From the NCBI GenBank assembly GCA_026874595.1, contig CM049314.1:26857729-26921728 (forward strand): a stretch of DNA of 64,000 nt. The letters run 5' to 3'. Under the pieces are notes generated by a model. The model did not search any database and had not been told where the DNA came from. It saw only the letters and a program-made list of their open reading frames with translations. Shown piece by piece: positions 34,357-46,510 of the stretch (position 1 is the first letter of the stretch; every line of letters starts with the position of its first letter). Position numbers and translations under genes: made by a program. The DNA is from Sipunculus nudus (Eukaryota > Annelida > Sipuncula > Golfingiida > Sipunculidae).

Positions 34357-36420
34357 TTTATTGTCTGTGTAACACATTTTAAATTTATATCAATTAAGGT
34401 TTTACAAAAAAAGATATATGTTAATTCAAACCAATTTAGATATAAATATTTCATATTAAACTCAATAATGGAACCAAAGTCTCTAATTATAAATTTCATT
34501 TGAAATATATAAATATTATTCTCTGAATAGGGGAGGGGGGGGGGGTGTGGGTGATTACATTGACCATCCCCCTTGCCAAAAGGTGGGGGAAGTTACATAC
34601 CCCCCCCCCTTTTTTTTTGACGCCCTTGGATGCAGGTAAAAGCTGATATTAGAACATGCTAAATATAATGTTTTTAAATCAACATTTGTTTCCATCACAC
34701 AAAACGGTCCATAGAAGGTTTGTGTAACCCAACACCATACAGCAATTTCCGTTAACAGCGGTCCCAAGCAGTATGACGCAGCATAAAACCTGCCAGATAC
34801 GCCTGCACAGCACCATGTGTTCGGCGAAACAAGTGCTCGACCCCATATTGCCGCGGCAGACCCGTGCACCACGTAAAAATAGAACGCCTGCGGATCTAAC
34901 AGTAGTAGCCTACTGATAAAACCCCAAATGTCGTGTGCTGTGCATATTAGCAGCATATAGATAATATTAATGCTATGAATGATAACCAAACGGAAAAAAA
35001 TCAGGACATGGGATGACTGATCGAGCTTGTGTTTGTGGTTTACTTTATATATATTGATCAGGAAAAAGTAAAATATGATAAAACTCAGGCCTATTACTGA
35101 TTACGGGTAACAGAGTCAAGCTGGCTCTGTTGTCATAAGTACATATACCAAACCTGATAATCTGTCGACTCTTTTTATTCTCCCAGCTGGGAGCTTTTGG
35201 GTACGAGTTCGTCATTTGGGTCCCAGTGTCGCCTCTCGCCATATGCAGGCTTTCTGGGGTTCACTGACCGTCCGCTGTGCCCTTGGTATCTCATGCCGCG
35301 CTTTTTAGCAGACAACCTATTATTGTGAGAAAATATAACGCCCGCTGTTAGTTTGAACCACCGGAACATGCACACCCTTCACGGTTGATGGTCTCTCTTT
35401 CGTACTGCTGCACGAACGAGCCTGTCAGTAATAAACCATCATGTTGTGAGGTAGCATCCCTTAATTTAAGATTAAATCAAAAGCTGTTTTAATGCATATA
35501 GTCCCCCATTAAGTATGTATAATTTTAAACGTTAAATTTGATTTTTAAACATGACAGAAACATGGTAGAATAAAAACGAAAAAAAACCTTTTATAGATAT
35601 TGTCATCCAATTTGATATTGGCAAACTAATAAATGGTTTACTGTCATTGGTCACTTGAAATCGTTTAAATTTAAAAATTTTAAATTTCTACTCCCACTCC
35701 AACTGCTTATGTTTATCCCTAACTGTTATTATGAACTGCAAACAAGCTCCATTTACTCGAACCCCATATACCGTTTATCCGATATTATAAACTGATTGAG
35801 AATCCAATAAATGACCATTTTTTCCGAATTGGTCACGAGACGAAAGTTGTTGATCTGAAAATATGTAACTGAATGTTTGCAAACTCATACATCAGAGCCA
35901 ATTATATTGCGTATACCCTTTATATGCGTGTTCAATATAATTATTCGATTAATTATATGAGCATAACCTTTTTTTAATTTTAGAAATGAATAACTCTTAA
36001 AGCAATTATGCAAAGTTATATATACATTTACACCTGCACAAATAGGCGTTACCTGCGCGTTAGTTTGTATCCTGCTACATAACGTGCCGCCACATCACAT
36101 TCTGCTTTTTCGATCTCATCCAGTCTCGGGGGGGGGGGGGGGGGGGGGGAGGTTTAATTATAATTCAATGACGAATAATCTTGTTTCAGTGGGAAAAAAT
36201 CATAAATGAATAAACATTTGATTTTTCATTATGAAATGACAGGTAACATGCAATAGTCATAACTATTGCCGGTCTTTGGTTGTTTAAGGTCTGGTTATGG
36301 AGAGTTACCTGTGCTCACTTCCCCCCTAGTTGATAACCTGATGGTAAACACGACTGTTTCATCCGATATTTCATTTATCTGAACAGAAGCATGTGCCCCG
36401 ATATCTAAAACTTCGGATGA
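33179..36420. other. intergenic, mostly unassigned
   Basis: Contains (TA)n at 34290-34354, poly-G runs at 34227-34242 and 36128-36149, and a C/G-rich repeat fragment near 34525-34620. A minus-strand frame at 34555-34989 (144 codons) and a GC-richer patch at 35160-35410 show no family motif. Confidence 0.4.
34290..34354. repeat. (TA)n microsatellite
   Basis: About 32 perfect AT units. The Tyr-Ile frames on both strands come from it. Confidence 0.95.
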
Positions 36421-37590
36421 ACAGTAACTCCTGTTGTTCCATTTCCAGCTGTTGGGGTGATTTAGAGTGGCCTCGGCGAGGTCATTCTGGTTCCTGTTGT
36501 TCCGTTTCCGGCTGACCGGGTGGTTTAGAGTGGCCACGGCGAGGTCATCCTGTTTCTTGTTGTTCCATTTCCTGCTAACATCTGGTTTAGAGTGGCCATG
36601 GCGAGGTCATCCTGTTTCCTGTTGTTCCGTTTCTTGCTAACCGGGTGATTAAGAGTGGCCACGGCAAGGTCATACTGTTTTCCGCTGTTCCGTTTCCAGC
36701 TGACCGGGTGGTTTGGAGTGGTCACGGCGAGGTCATCCTGTTTCCTGTTGTTCCGTTTCCAGCTGACCGGGTTGTTTAGAGTGGCCACGGCGAGGTCATC
36801 CTGTTCCTGTTGTTCCATCCCAGCTAACCGGGTTGTTTAGAGTGGCCACGGCAAGGTCATACTGTATTTCGCTCTCTTCCGTTTCCAGCCGCGTGGTTTG
36901 GAGTGGTCACGGCGAGGTCATCCTGTTTTCTATTGTTCCTTTTCCACGTGACCGTGTGGTTTAGAGTGGCCAAAGCGAGGTCACCCTATTTCCTGTTGTT
37001 CCATCCAACTGAACTTGTGGTTTAAAGTGGCCACGGCGAGGTCATCCTGTTTCCTGCTGTTCCGTTTCTAGATAACTGGCCACGGCGAGGTCATCCATCT
37101 TCCGTTTCCAGCCGGGTGGTTTGGAGTGGTCACGGCGAGGTCATCCTGTTTCCTGTTGTTCCTTTTCCACGTGACCGTGTGGTTTAGAGTGGCCAAAGCG
37201 AGGTCACCCTGTTTCCTGTTGTTCCGTATCCAGCTGAACTTGTTGTTTAAAGTGGCCACGGCGAGGTCATCCTGTTTCCTGTTGTTCCGTTTCTAGATAA
37301 CTGGGTTGTTTAAGTGGCCACGGCGAGGTCATCCTGTTTCCTGTTGTTCCGTTTCCCGGTGACTGGATGGTTAAGAGTGGACACGGCGAGGACATCCTGT
37401 TTCCTGTTTTTTTCCGTTTCAAGATTACCGGGTGATTTAGAGTGGACACGGCGAGGTCAACTTGTTTCCCGTTATTCCGTTTCCTGCTGACCGGGTGATT
37501 TAGAGTGGCAACAGCGAGGTCATCCTGTTTCCGGTTGTTCCGTTTCCAGCTGAACGGGTGATTTAGAGTGGCAACGGCGAGATCATCCTG
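36421..37590. repeat. 63-bp minisatellite, about 19 units
   Basis: The unit is GTGGCCACGGCGAGGTCATC, then TGTTTCCTGTTGTTCCGTTTC and CAGCTGACCGGGTGGTTTAGA-like words. Starts fall near 36469, 36531, 36592, 36655, 36718, 36781, 36842, 36904, 36966, 37028 and on to 37568. Units are 61-64 bp and one is short (37077). A block of units at 36904 recurs at 37125 with the same private variants (CCACGTGACCGTGTGG, GTGGCCAAAGCG), a higher-order repeat of 221 bp. On the minus strand a unit reads as a 21-residue peptide, broken by indels. Confidence 0.9.
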
Positions 37591-38689
37591 ACAAAATGTG
37601 CACGTGCCCCCCCCCCCTTAGTTTTCTAGATGTTTGTTTTGCTACATTGTGTAAATCTCTAAAGACCCATTCAGTTAATTAGCAAATTCATTCATTGACT
37701 ATATATTTATAATGATTTATTTCTCCCTGCTTTTCATTGACTTGTACAACTAGTGTTCCTCATAGTATACAAACGTTTTAAATATATATTATTATATTAT
37801 ATTGCCAAATATGAGAATAACACCGTGTTTTGTATAAATATTAAGGGAGTATAGTTTATATAATATTTGGTATTCATATTTCTGTTTGTAGGTTCTGTTT
37901 TAAGAATTTTTAGATCAGTACATGCCATCTATATAATTAATACGGAGTTGGTTTTTTTCTAGACCACGGTTTACCTGCTTTCGTTCTGAGTTGACTCTCC
38001 AAATTCGGCAGACGTTTCGGTGGTGTGTTCTTCTAGGACAAGTTTGTTTTATTTTGCGGGATTATGCCTATTAAGCTGAATAATTAATAAGTTTAATATT
38101 TCCCCATTAGGTGCCCCTATTTCTTTTTGTTTCTTTAAGGTCCTCCACGCCTGTGACGCTTTTTCAGGAGGCGTCTATGGGATTTTCACTGGCCGTTTAA
38201 GACCGTGCCAGAGCGCGTGTCCTGCCCAAAATGCATTTCCGTTCAATACGCGGTTACGCGTGTCCACTATTATCCCCATTGATCCACTATATCCATTGTA
38301 ACGCCTCTAAAGGTATTTTCTCTCTCATAAGGAAGTAAAGGTTTTTAATCCAAAGACCACATGTCTCAGCTTTCAATGCGAGGGCTTTTCAGTTTGGTCA
38401 ACACTGGGTACTGAGTCCAGTGATGTGACCACCGTTTGACATTTTGTTATGGGTTAAAGGTATGTTGATTTTTATACATTCAAAAATATCTTTCCATGAT
38501 AACCATAGTTTCAAAAGTTCGGCCAAGTCATGTATTTTATAAAGTTTTGTTTTCAGAAATAAGCCCCAAAACTTAATTATTCGGGTTTGGTTGGGATTGG
38601 GTGGGGGGGGGGGGGGGGGGGGTCACATATTTTTTAAGATCCGTTGTCTGAAGGGACGGTGAAACATGAAAAAAAAATGTCACCAGTAC
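37591..38689. other. intergenic, unassigned
   Basis: AT-rich with a 20-base poly-G run at 38603-38622. No gene or named repeat is seen. Confidence 0.4.
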
Positions 38690-38905
38690 ATCTTTAAATT
38701 GATTACAAACTAGAATCTGTAGTCAGGGCGTACAGACCTCCACCTCTGCTAGTGACAGAACAAATAAATACGAATGGATGACTTCAACACGGGGACATGT
38801 CATAATGGTTTATTAGAAAATATATATTGTGATGATTCGTATTTCCTCTAAAATGAAATGGAATATTGATATGTTTTTACTCTAATCCTCTACAAATGTT
38901 CAGGG
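38690..38905 (+). repeat. diverged copy of the start of the 1133-bp unit
   Basis: Words TACGAATGG, ACGGGGACA, ATATATTGTGATGATTC and CTACAAATGTTCAG align in order with 39075-39252 of the adjacent unit, with substitutions and indels. It stops at a poly-G run (38903-38918). Confidence 0.65.
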
Positions 38906-38924
38906 GGGGGGGGGGGGGAGGGTA

Positions 38925-40057
38925 TTGCACACACTTCTAAGGGTTCTCAATCTTTTTGGGACTTTAAGCCCCCACCAGAATCTACTACTCAGTCGTTCGT
39001 TCATACGTGCACGTTTCATGTAAAACATTGTCAGGGTTCAGAATCACGGGTTCACTAGGTGAGTGGCTCAACAACTGCATACGAATGGGCGGCTTCTACT
39101 CGGGGACAAAGGAATAGCCACTTATATTTATTTCTTTGGGGAATTGTGATTATGGCACTTGAGAAAAAAATATATTATGGTGATTCCGATTACCTCCAAA
39201 AATGTAATGGATTACAGATGCATTTTAACTCCATCCCTCCACAAATTTTCAGCAAAATCTGTATTTAAGATTTTGCGTTCATTTGCTGAAAGACAACGCA
39301 ACGAACCAAGGCTGAAAAGGTTTCTTTGCTAAATGCTTTCATCCAAATATATCAACCTGCTTTCTTTTTATCTGGGAGAGTTGTCAATTTTGCACCAGAC
39401 CTGCTTATTCCATGTACTTAAAGGGGCCCAATCACCTACCTGACCTTTATAAACTGAAGATTATCCCTTAAAGCTTTAAAAAAGCCAGAAAACGTTGATA
39501 ACGCCGCACACAGGCTGTTTGTTTTGTTTATTTGAACGTTTTTATAAAATGTGGGGGCCCGCCAAATTCTACACAAATTCAAAAGGGCATCTGAAAGGAA
39601 CTCAGATAAGCCAGTGCTTTGCAATTGGCACTTTGCAACAAATGACCATTCTGCCTCCTCATATATGCAACCTACCACCTTGGGTTACATGATTTTCCTT
39701 TTTGTCACATTGCTGTGTTTACAAACATGTTGATAAACAAGTTCACATATCCTTGACGAAGGTCTTTTAAGAACTTTTCACAACCAAAATTACCCTTAGA
39801 TCATTAATATATACACAGAGGAAGCCAGAAATCACATGAATTCTTTATCAAAATGTAGGTGAATGGTCCCCTCTAAACCAAAAATTTAATACAGGTTGAA
39901 TGTATTTTTCTGGGCCTATCTTTTTCACATTGGCAGCAATACGTTTCGCGTACAAGAGACTTCAACGACATATGCATGTGTACACAAATAACGCATGTGT
40001 CTGTTAACATGCCTTAGGCTATACCCTCAGCTGACTACACTGAATTAACATCGTGTT
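38925..40057 (+). repeat. 1133-bp direct tandem duplication, unit 1
   Basis: Starts TTGCACACACTTC and ends TAACATCGTGTT. All reading frames in it recur unchanged 1133 bases later, so the two units are identical or nearly so. No transposase, reverse transcriptase or host domain is visible. Confidence 0.92.
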
Positions 40058-41190
40058 TTGCACACACTTCTAAGGGTTCTCAATCTTTTTGGGACTTTAA
40101 GCCCCCACCAGAATCTACTACTCAGTCGTTCGTTCATACGTGCACGTTTCATGTAAAACATTGTCAGGGTTCAGAATCACGGGTTCACTAGGTGAGTGGC
40201 TCAACAACTGCATACGAATGGGCGGCTTCTACTCGGGGACAAAGGAATAGCCACTTATATTTATTTCTTTGGGGAATTGTGATTATGGCACTTGAGAAAA
40301 AAATATATTATGGTGATTCCGATTACCTCCAAAAATGTAATGGATTACAGATGCATTTTAACTCCATCCCTCCACAAATTTTCAGCAAAATCTGTATTTA
40401 AGATTTTGCGTTCATTTGCTGAAAGACAACGCAACGAACCAAGGCTGAAAAGGTTTCTTTGCTAAATGCTTTCATCCAAATATATCAACCTGCTTTCTTT
40501 TTATCTGGGAGAGTTGTCAATTTTGCACCAGACCTGCTTATTCCATGTACTTAAAGGGGCCCAATCACCTACCTGACCTTTATAAACTGAAGATTATCCC
40601 TTAAAGCTTTAAAAAAGCCAGAAAACGTTGATAACGCCGCACACAGGCTGTTTGTTTTGTTTATTTGAACGTTTTTATAAAATGTGGGGGCCCGCCAAAT
40701 TCTACACAAATTCAAAAGGGCATCTGAAAGGAACTCAGATAAGCCAGTGCTTTGCAATTGGCACTTTGCAACAAATGACCATTCTGCCTCCTCATATATG
40801 CAACCTACCACCTTGGGTTACATGATTTTCCTTTTTGTCACATTGCTGTGTTTACAAACATGTTGATAAACAAGTTCACATATCCTTGACGAAGGTCTTT
40901 TAAGAACTTTTCACAACCAAAATTACCCTTAGATCATTAATATATACACAGAGGAAGCCAGAAATCACATGAATTCTTTATCAAAATGTAGGTGAATGGT
41001 CCCCTCTAAACCAAAAATTTAATACAGGTTGAATGTATTTTTCTGGGCCTATCTTTTTCACATTGGCAGCAATACGTTTCGCGTACAAGAGACTTCAACG
41101 ACATATGCATGTGTACACAAATAACGCATGTGTCTGTTAACATGCCTTAGGCTATACCCTCAGCTGACTACACTGAATTAACATCGTGTT
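40058..41190 (+). repeat. 1133-bp direct tandem duplication, unit 2
   Basis: The exact continuation of unit 1. It diverges from unit 1's right neighbour after TAACATCGTGTTT, so the breakpoints share only one or two bases. Confidence 0.92.
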
Positions 41191-43177
41191 TCACGATGTC
41201 GCCTGAGCTTCAACTAATACAAAGCGTCTTTCATATAATTTCACGGTAGAATGCTTCTTTATATAATCATAATATCTACGATATTTCCAAGCAATGAAGC
41301 TGTCGGACCTATGTTGTTTATCGAAAAAAAAGTCTCACTTAAAAATTCGTTAACCCTGTATATGCCTCACGTTTCTTTCCAAAATTTATTTTTTGTGTGA
41401 TTTCTAGAATAGAATAATTTGTCTTTCTTTGTTGATATTTTGGGGGAGGGTGTTCCTGGAGAAATCCAGCAGAAGTAATCTTTATATCATAAAAGTGAAA
41501 CACATGACAAATCCTTAGGATTAAAATATGCCCCGTTTAGTTACGTTCAACTCATTACAAAAATATGCATCAGACAGAGCCATGGATTTTCCACGGGACC
41601 AGCTAATATATTTAATTTTAAACTTTGTGTTCTTGATGAAATAGGTTTCATAAAATTTATTTTGAAATCACTATAAAAACAGTTTTCTCAGAGATCCCGT
41701 AGCAAAATAATGGCATAAGGTCTATTATTTTGCAGGAGACATCTGATGCTCCTTTTTACAGATGCTGACGAGGGTAAGGTTTGTATGAAGAAGTGTATGA
41801 AGAAGAGATTCACAAACGCAATTTTCGTCCTCATGTAAGCTTGTCTAAGAAACAATGTAAAAGAAGTTTCATGTCAGAGTTTAGTTATAAAAATGGGCAA
41901 CAGAATACCCAAACCTTAGGCTTTTTATGCAGAAATTATATAACGCAACTGTCAATATATCATATTTCCTGGATGCACTTGTTAAATTGCAGGAGGAAAT
42001 GCGGTGAGCTTGTCAACAATAGAGACTACAGGAGGACAGAGTCGTTTGGTGGCCGTTATAAAACAAACTGGCTTGGTTTTCTACTATTTGGTTGTTTGAT
42101 GGACTATCTGGTTGTTCTTGGATTGATCAGCTGTCTTTTGGATTGCTTGAATTTTTTTGCTACTTATGGATTGTATGGCTGTTTGGTTTGGTTATTGTTT
42201 GGCTGTATTTTGGACTTTTGGCTCGATATAATAGTGTAGTTTCTGATAGATGGAGCTGTTTTTCACTAATTAATGTCAAATTCCTTAGAATTTATTGGGA
42301 AATATGGAAATCGACCCTTCTTAGGATAAACATGGGATTCATTCCCGACAGTTCAAGACCTAAAACTGGCATTTCCGAATTATGGTTTCAGAGGATTTGC
42401 ATGACAACGGTTGCCAATACCGTCAAATATAATATAGTTTTCCCCCTCAGAGAATGACAAACTGTATCCTATATACCTCTGGGTGATAGCGACCTTAAGT
42501 TAAAGAAATAAGAAAAGTGCAAACATTTTAAAGGGAACTTTTGACATAGTATGTTTTGCATACGCGAAATTTATTGTTCTTTAAATATAAGTTTTACTCT
42601 CTGCTAATATTTCGTGTGCTTACTTCAGTGCATATACGTAGGAAGGCTTGGACCGGGCTCGTTTTGTTGCTGCATATTAATATAAACATATAGCCCAGAC
42701 TACCTGGTGGCTGTGCCGTCCAACTTTACAAATCAAGCTTCTATCAAGCATCCCGCTGGCATTTATCCTGTTTTCCTTCTTCAATGTGATTTTCTAATTT
42801 TGGAGTTGTCCTCCATGCACAGGATGGGACCTCTGGTCAGGTGTGTTGTTACGGGTTACAGACACATGAGGACAAACAAAGAACCATAACAATGCATAAA
42901 ACCTGTGAAGTGGTGGGATGGTTTTGCTGGGAGGCCTATGTATTCTACCATAATTGGCTTGCAAAGTGAGTCAATACACATATTATTGCAAATGTTTATG
43001 TCACTATAAACATTTTATCCTGCTCCCTCGAATAAATCAACAACTGGATATAGGATTAATAGACCTTTCAAGGACATAGAGAGTCACACAAATGACATAG
43101 TGTAGATTAAGTCAGTATATCTTTAGGGGAATTATACTTTAGATTTCAGGGTAACCTAATAATTTGGCTTTTAATGC
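41191..43177. other. intergenic; one dispersed repeat, otherwise unassigned
   Basis: At 42260-42425 a repeat with TTTATTGGGAAATATGGAAA and AAGACCTAAAACTGGCATTT matches 31560-31700. The overlapping frames at 41781-42457 are rich in Leu, Phe and Cys and resemble nothing known to me. Confidence 0.4.
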
Positions 43178-43305
43178 CAGGGCGGATCAATTATCTACGA
43201 AAAGGGAGGGGTCCAACCTAGGAGGACTATTGACTAAAAAATAAAAAAGGTCTCCAGGTCCAGAATGGTGGTGGTGGTGGGGGGGGGGGGGGGTGTCCCA
43301 GACCG
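43178..43305 (+). mobile_element. GGCGGATC-type MITE-like element, copy 2 (partial)
   Basis: Starts CAGGGCGGATCAA and shares GGAGGGGTCCAACC and GGAGGACTA with the copy at 29388. A GGT microsatellite and a poly-G run (43279-43293) sit near its right end. Confidence 0.55.
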
Positions 43306-43516
43306 CAAACAATTTGCTGAATATATATATCGATGTGAATGCGCGATGGTGTGTGTGTTTGGTTTGTTCATGAGAAAGCGACAAACAGCGCTTGGAGCAC
43401 TTTATTACATGAGCCTCTCTGTTTATATTATCAAAATAATTGGATGCCTATAGCATTAATCAAATATCGATAAATCGATGTACGGAGTATCTCGTGATAA
43501 CCACTAACCTTTTTTT

Positions 43517-43895
43517 TTTTAAATATTTTTTTTGTCGGAGGTAACCGCCTCCATTTTTTTAATGCTGCCTTAACTAAGTATATGTACATCTGCAGATTTC
43601 CATTCCGGTTTCGGACTACGTGACAGGGCAGTATCACACGCTTCCTCTCATTTTATATCCTGGCGTTAACCAGGCCCGGTGACTACTGCACCTGCGGGCC
43701 CTGGGTTGGTAATAATACCATGAGGACCCCCGAAAGGCGCACTCGTTTGTGAGTGAAACTCGGCCGTTGGGCACGACCTTCCCATTAAGCCTGCAGAGCG
43801 CTCACCGTGAAAAACCTCACCGCCTCGGCTGAGATTCGAACTCACGATCCCCCGGCTTTGAGTCTTGCGCTCTACCCCTGAGCCACAGAAGCCGG
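43517..43895 (-). mobile_element. tRNA-derived SINE with 18-bp target duplication
   Basis: On the minus strand the element opens with a tRNA-like head: box A TGGCTCAGGGGTAGAGC and box B GAGTTCGAATC. A GC-rich body of about 200 bp and an A-rich tail follow. It is flanked by AACCACTAACCTTTTTTT at 43499-43516 and 43896-43913. This gives full SINE anatomy: RNA polymerase III head, tail and target duplication. Confidence 0.88.
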
Positions 43896-43913
43896 AACCA
43901 CTAACCTTTTTTT

Positions 43914-44875
43914 GACTATAGTATATATAGCTAATTAGATAACGCTTGTATATGAGCTGTCATACGTACTGACAGCAGTGTCACATAAAATCTTCTACCA
44001 GGTAAGTTTTGGATCCAGAATCTTTGTTGATTCATTCCTAATCCTTCGAAGGAGATGCAGTTTTATATTTATATTCGATAAAACACCCTTATTTAAACTG
44101 TGTGCAATTTTAGAAAATAGTATTGTAGGTACTAAAAATACCGTGGTGAATGAGTAATAATGTATAAAAGACTAATTGATATTCAGTCATATTTCAAGGC
44201 CAATTAGGGACAGAGCCGTAAAAGATTGTAGACTGGAGAGGAAATATATTCACATAAGTTTAATATTCACACATATATAATCTGTGACAAATCAAAGAAA
44301 TGCCATCACAATGCGTGATTCGGACTGGTTGGGACATCCTGTTTGCTTCGGTACACTCTGGCCAGATTTGCTTGAACGACAAATACACATGCCCCCTTTA
44401 AAAATGTCCTTTGATATCCTCATGATTTAAGTATGAGTATTCATATTACACGCCCAAATCGCGCTGTCATTGTAGTTTGTCTGTTATGTTTATCTGACAA
44501 AGCTTGCCACGTATTGACCAGTAAAGTGTGGAACTTACGAGCTCCCGGATTTACTCCTGTTCTCTGTGCCTGGGACACAGAAGCTTAATATATGTCTTTT
44601 GGTTCTTGTTTTAATGTGCCTTTTCACAGAGCATGCTAGGTTGGGGTCCAGTGGTCCAGCATGGCGGGTTTGTTAATTGAAAGCAGTTGCATAACAGGAA
44701 AACTTATAGGAAACACAAACATTTTAAATTCATATTTTTATTAATATACCTAATCGAAACTGTTCTTGTCAATTTTCGCCTACAGATGTCGCTAATGTGA
44801 TGGTAAAGGGCCCTTTTCGTGAAATAGCAGGAATACGCATAAATGCGGAAGCGGAAACTCAGCCTTAGTGTAAAG
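43914..44875. other. intergenic, unassigned
   Basis: No gene or repeat recognised. Confidence 0.4.
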
Positions 44876-45084
44876 GTATAACCGAGGAGCGGACTGGGAA
44901 GAAAAAACGGCCCTGGAAATTTGAATGAAAGCGGCCCATGGCAGTTAAAATAGACTAAACACATAAACTGCATAATTTATTTCTTTGTATTGCAAGACGT
45001 AAAATACATACAACTCAACATTTGTCATTTTCTTGCATTTAGCATTCATTAGTCCGTAGTTCTGATCTTAACAAAGAACTCTTC

Positions 45085-45266
45085 TTTGGGACTGCATAAA
45101 TAACAGTCTGCGTCCAGATTTTGTAGAATATCCTTCTTAACTGCCATTAACATGAATGCATCTGTAGGTTTTCTGAGCAATGTGTGGTCCTCATTTTGTT
45201 CTCGATGAACTTCAGAGTGGAGAAACTCCTCTCACATGCAACCTGTGTTGTTGACAGAGTTAGCAG
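45085..45266 (-). pseudogene. hAT transposase C-terminal dimerisation domain remnant
   Basis: The minus strand reads LTLSTTQVACERSFSTLKFI, then ENKMRTTHCSENLQM and, after a one-base frame change, DAFMLMAVKKDILQNLDAD. The CERSFS-LK-I-K-R-T pattern followed by LM(A/S)V-KDIL is the conserved hAT dimerisation region. The rest of the transposase is missing, so the element could not move itself. Confidence 0.8.
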
Positions 45267-45554
45267 ATATTAGTTAATAAACTAAAGGCATCATGCTCAA
45301 AATGATGAATTCAATTGACTTTAATGAACATTGAACAATTTTATTTTGTGTAGAATAGAAAAATCAAGCATTATCAATTTATTTTTTTCATCTTGAGTCT
45401 AAAAAACGTAATTTTAAATTGTAGTTTATTTATCACATTTGGATTCGATACCTAGAGTAATTCTGTTATAGGAGGCATCTGACACCTCACACACCTCTCG
45501 TATTCTCTAGCTCTTTGGCAAATGAAAAATGATTACTTAATAATGCAAGTAAAG

Positions 45555-46510
45555 TCTAAGTCACATAACCGGCAGAGCTCCAGTGGATTTTTAAAGTCGG
45601 CCGAGCAGCGAGCTACTCGCCCTGTTTTTTTCTTAACCCGGCGGAGATCGATCAATTTTTTATAGATTGTGGTCACATAAGTATCGAGGCCCGGCCGAGT
45701 TCAAAATTTTTTTCACTTGAAATGTGAAGGGGTCCGGCAGGACGTCGTTGGAAGTACGTCCGAACCCCCTCCGAACACGTCCGCCGCTCTTTAACTCCAC
45801 CGAGACTCTTCACTGGTCCGCCTAAATTTCGGCCGAACAATGCAAAATCATCATTGGACGTACGTCCGAGTGCCTAGCGGGCATCGTTGGGATCGTCCGG
45901 GCTCCGCTGGACACGAAGGACTTTTTAACTTAAAAAAAAAACGAGCGGACTTCGGACGACCCCAAAAATTTACCAGCAAATCTCGCTAGAGGCCCCGGCG
46001 AGCTGCTGCTGAGCAAAATGATCCAGCAAGTCCTCGTCCCTATTTAACTCTGAGCGACAAGCTCCCAAGATAAAGGTAGGTAAAGTCTGCTGGGCTTTTA
46101 CACCCGAGGCTAATGGCTCATCAGGCCGGAGCTTATCCCGGTCTCGGTAGCGTGAAGCGACTTAGGAGTTAAACTCCTCCTGGATGGAACGATAGTCCAT
46201 CGCAGGTTACCTTCCCAGTATTTACTGGTACCCATTTCTACTGCTGGGTGGACAGAGGCACACTTGCGGTTGGGACCTTGCCTATGGGTCTTGGCACGGT
46301 GGGGGTCTGACCGGGATTCCAACTCACGACCTCTCGATCATGAGCCCGGCACCTTTACCATTACACCACCGCCCCCAAACACAAGTTCCCCAACGAGCTG
46401 TTAAAATACCAACGAGGCTCGTCCGAATAAACAATGTCCGGCCGAACCTCGTAAAAAAATCCCCTTTAACCAGAAAACTCGTAGGGGCTCGTTGATGTGA
46501 TGTTACTGAG
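45555..46510. mobile_element. GC-rich non-autonomous element, copy 1, split by a SINE
   Basis: Begins near AGTCACATAACCGGCAGAGC and ends near GTTGATGTGATGTTACT, giving short imperfect inverted termini. The body is built from many CGAGC, GTCCG and CGGCCGA words. It aligns in order with 53815-54310, sharing AGTATCGAGGCCCGGC, AATGTGAAGGGG and AAACAATGTCCGGCCGAA. Confidence 0.7.
46067..46380 (-). mobile_element. tRNA-derived SINE nested in the GC-rich element
   Basis: The minus strand begins GGGGGCGGTGGTGTAATGG (box A region), with GAGTTGGAATCCC as box B. A central domain with AACCTGCGATGGACTATCG and ACCGGGATAAGCTCCGG resembles a core shared by several metazoan SINEs. The insertion duplicated ACAAG(C/T)TCCC (46057-46066 and 46381-46390), and the host element resumes after it. 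Confidence 0.85.

Noticed and set aside
34275-34503. Tyr-Ile repeat peptides
   Set aside because: Translation of the (TA)n microsatellite.
34555-34989. Minus-strand frame of 144 codons
   Set aside because: No recognisable domain or splice logic; its 3' part runs into C/G-homopolymer repeat sequence.
36295-37449. Minus-strand frames as a repeat-protein gene
   Set aside because: They are pieces of the 63-bp minisatellite with frame breaks; kept only as a finding.
39059-40866. Repeated small frames of 60-80 codons
   Set aside because: They exist twice only because of the 1133-bp duplication; overlapping, both strands, no motifs.
41781-42457. Overlapping plus-strand frames of 152 and 121 codons
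   Set aside because: Composition is skewed to Leu, Phe, Cys and Trp from TTG/TTT/TGG-rich DNA, and the second frame overlaps a dispersed repeat.
43820-43895. A stand-alone tRNA gene on the minus strand
   Set aside because: Box A and B are good, but the cloverleaf continues into a SINE body with an A-rich tail and target duplication.
45555-46510. GC-rich block as a CpG-island promoter
   Set aside because: A collinear copy at 53.8 kb and inverted-like termini show that it is a mobile repeat.
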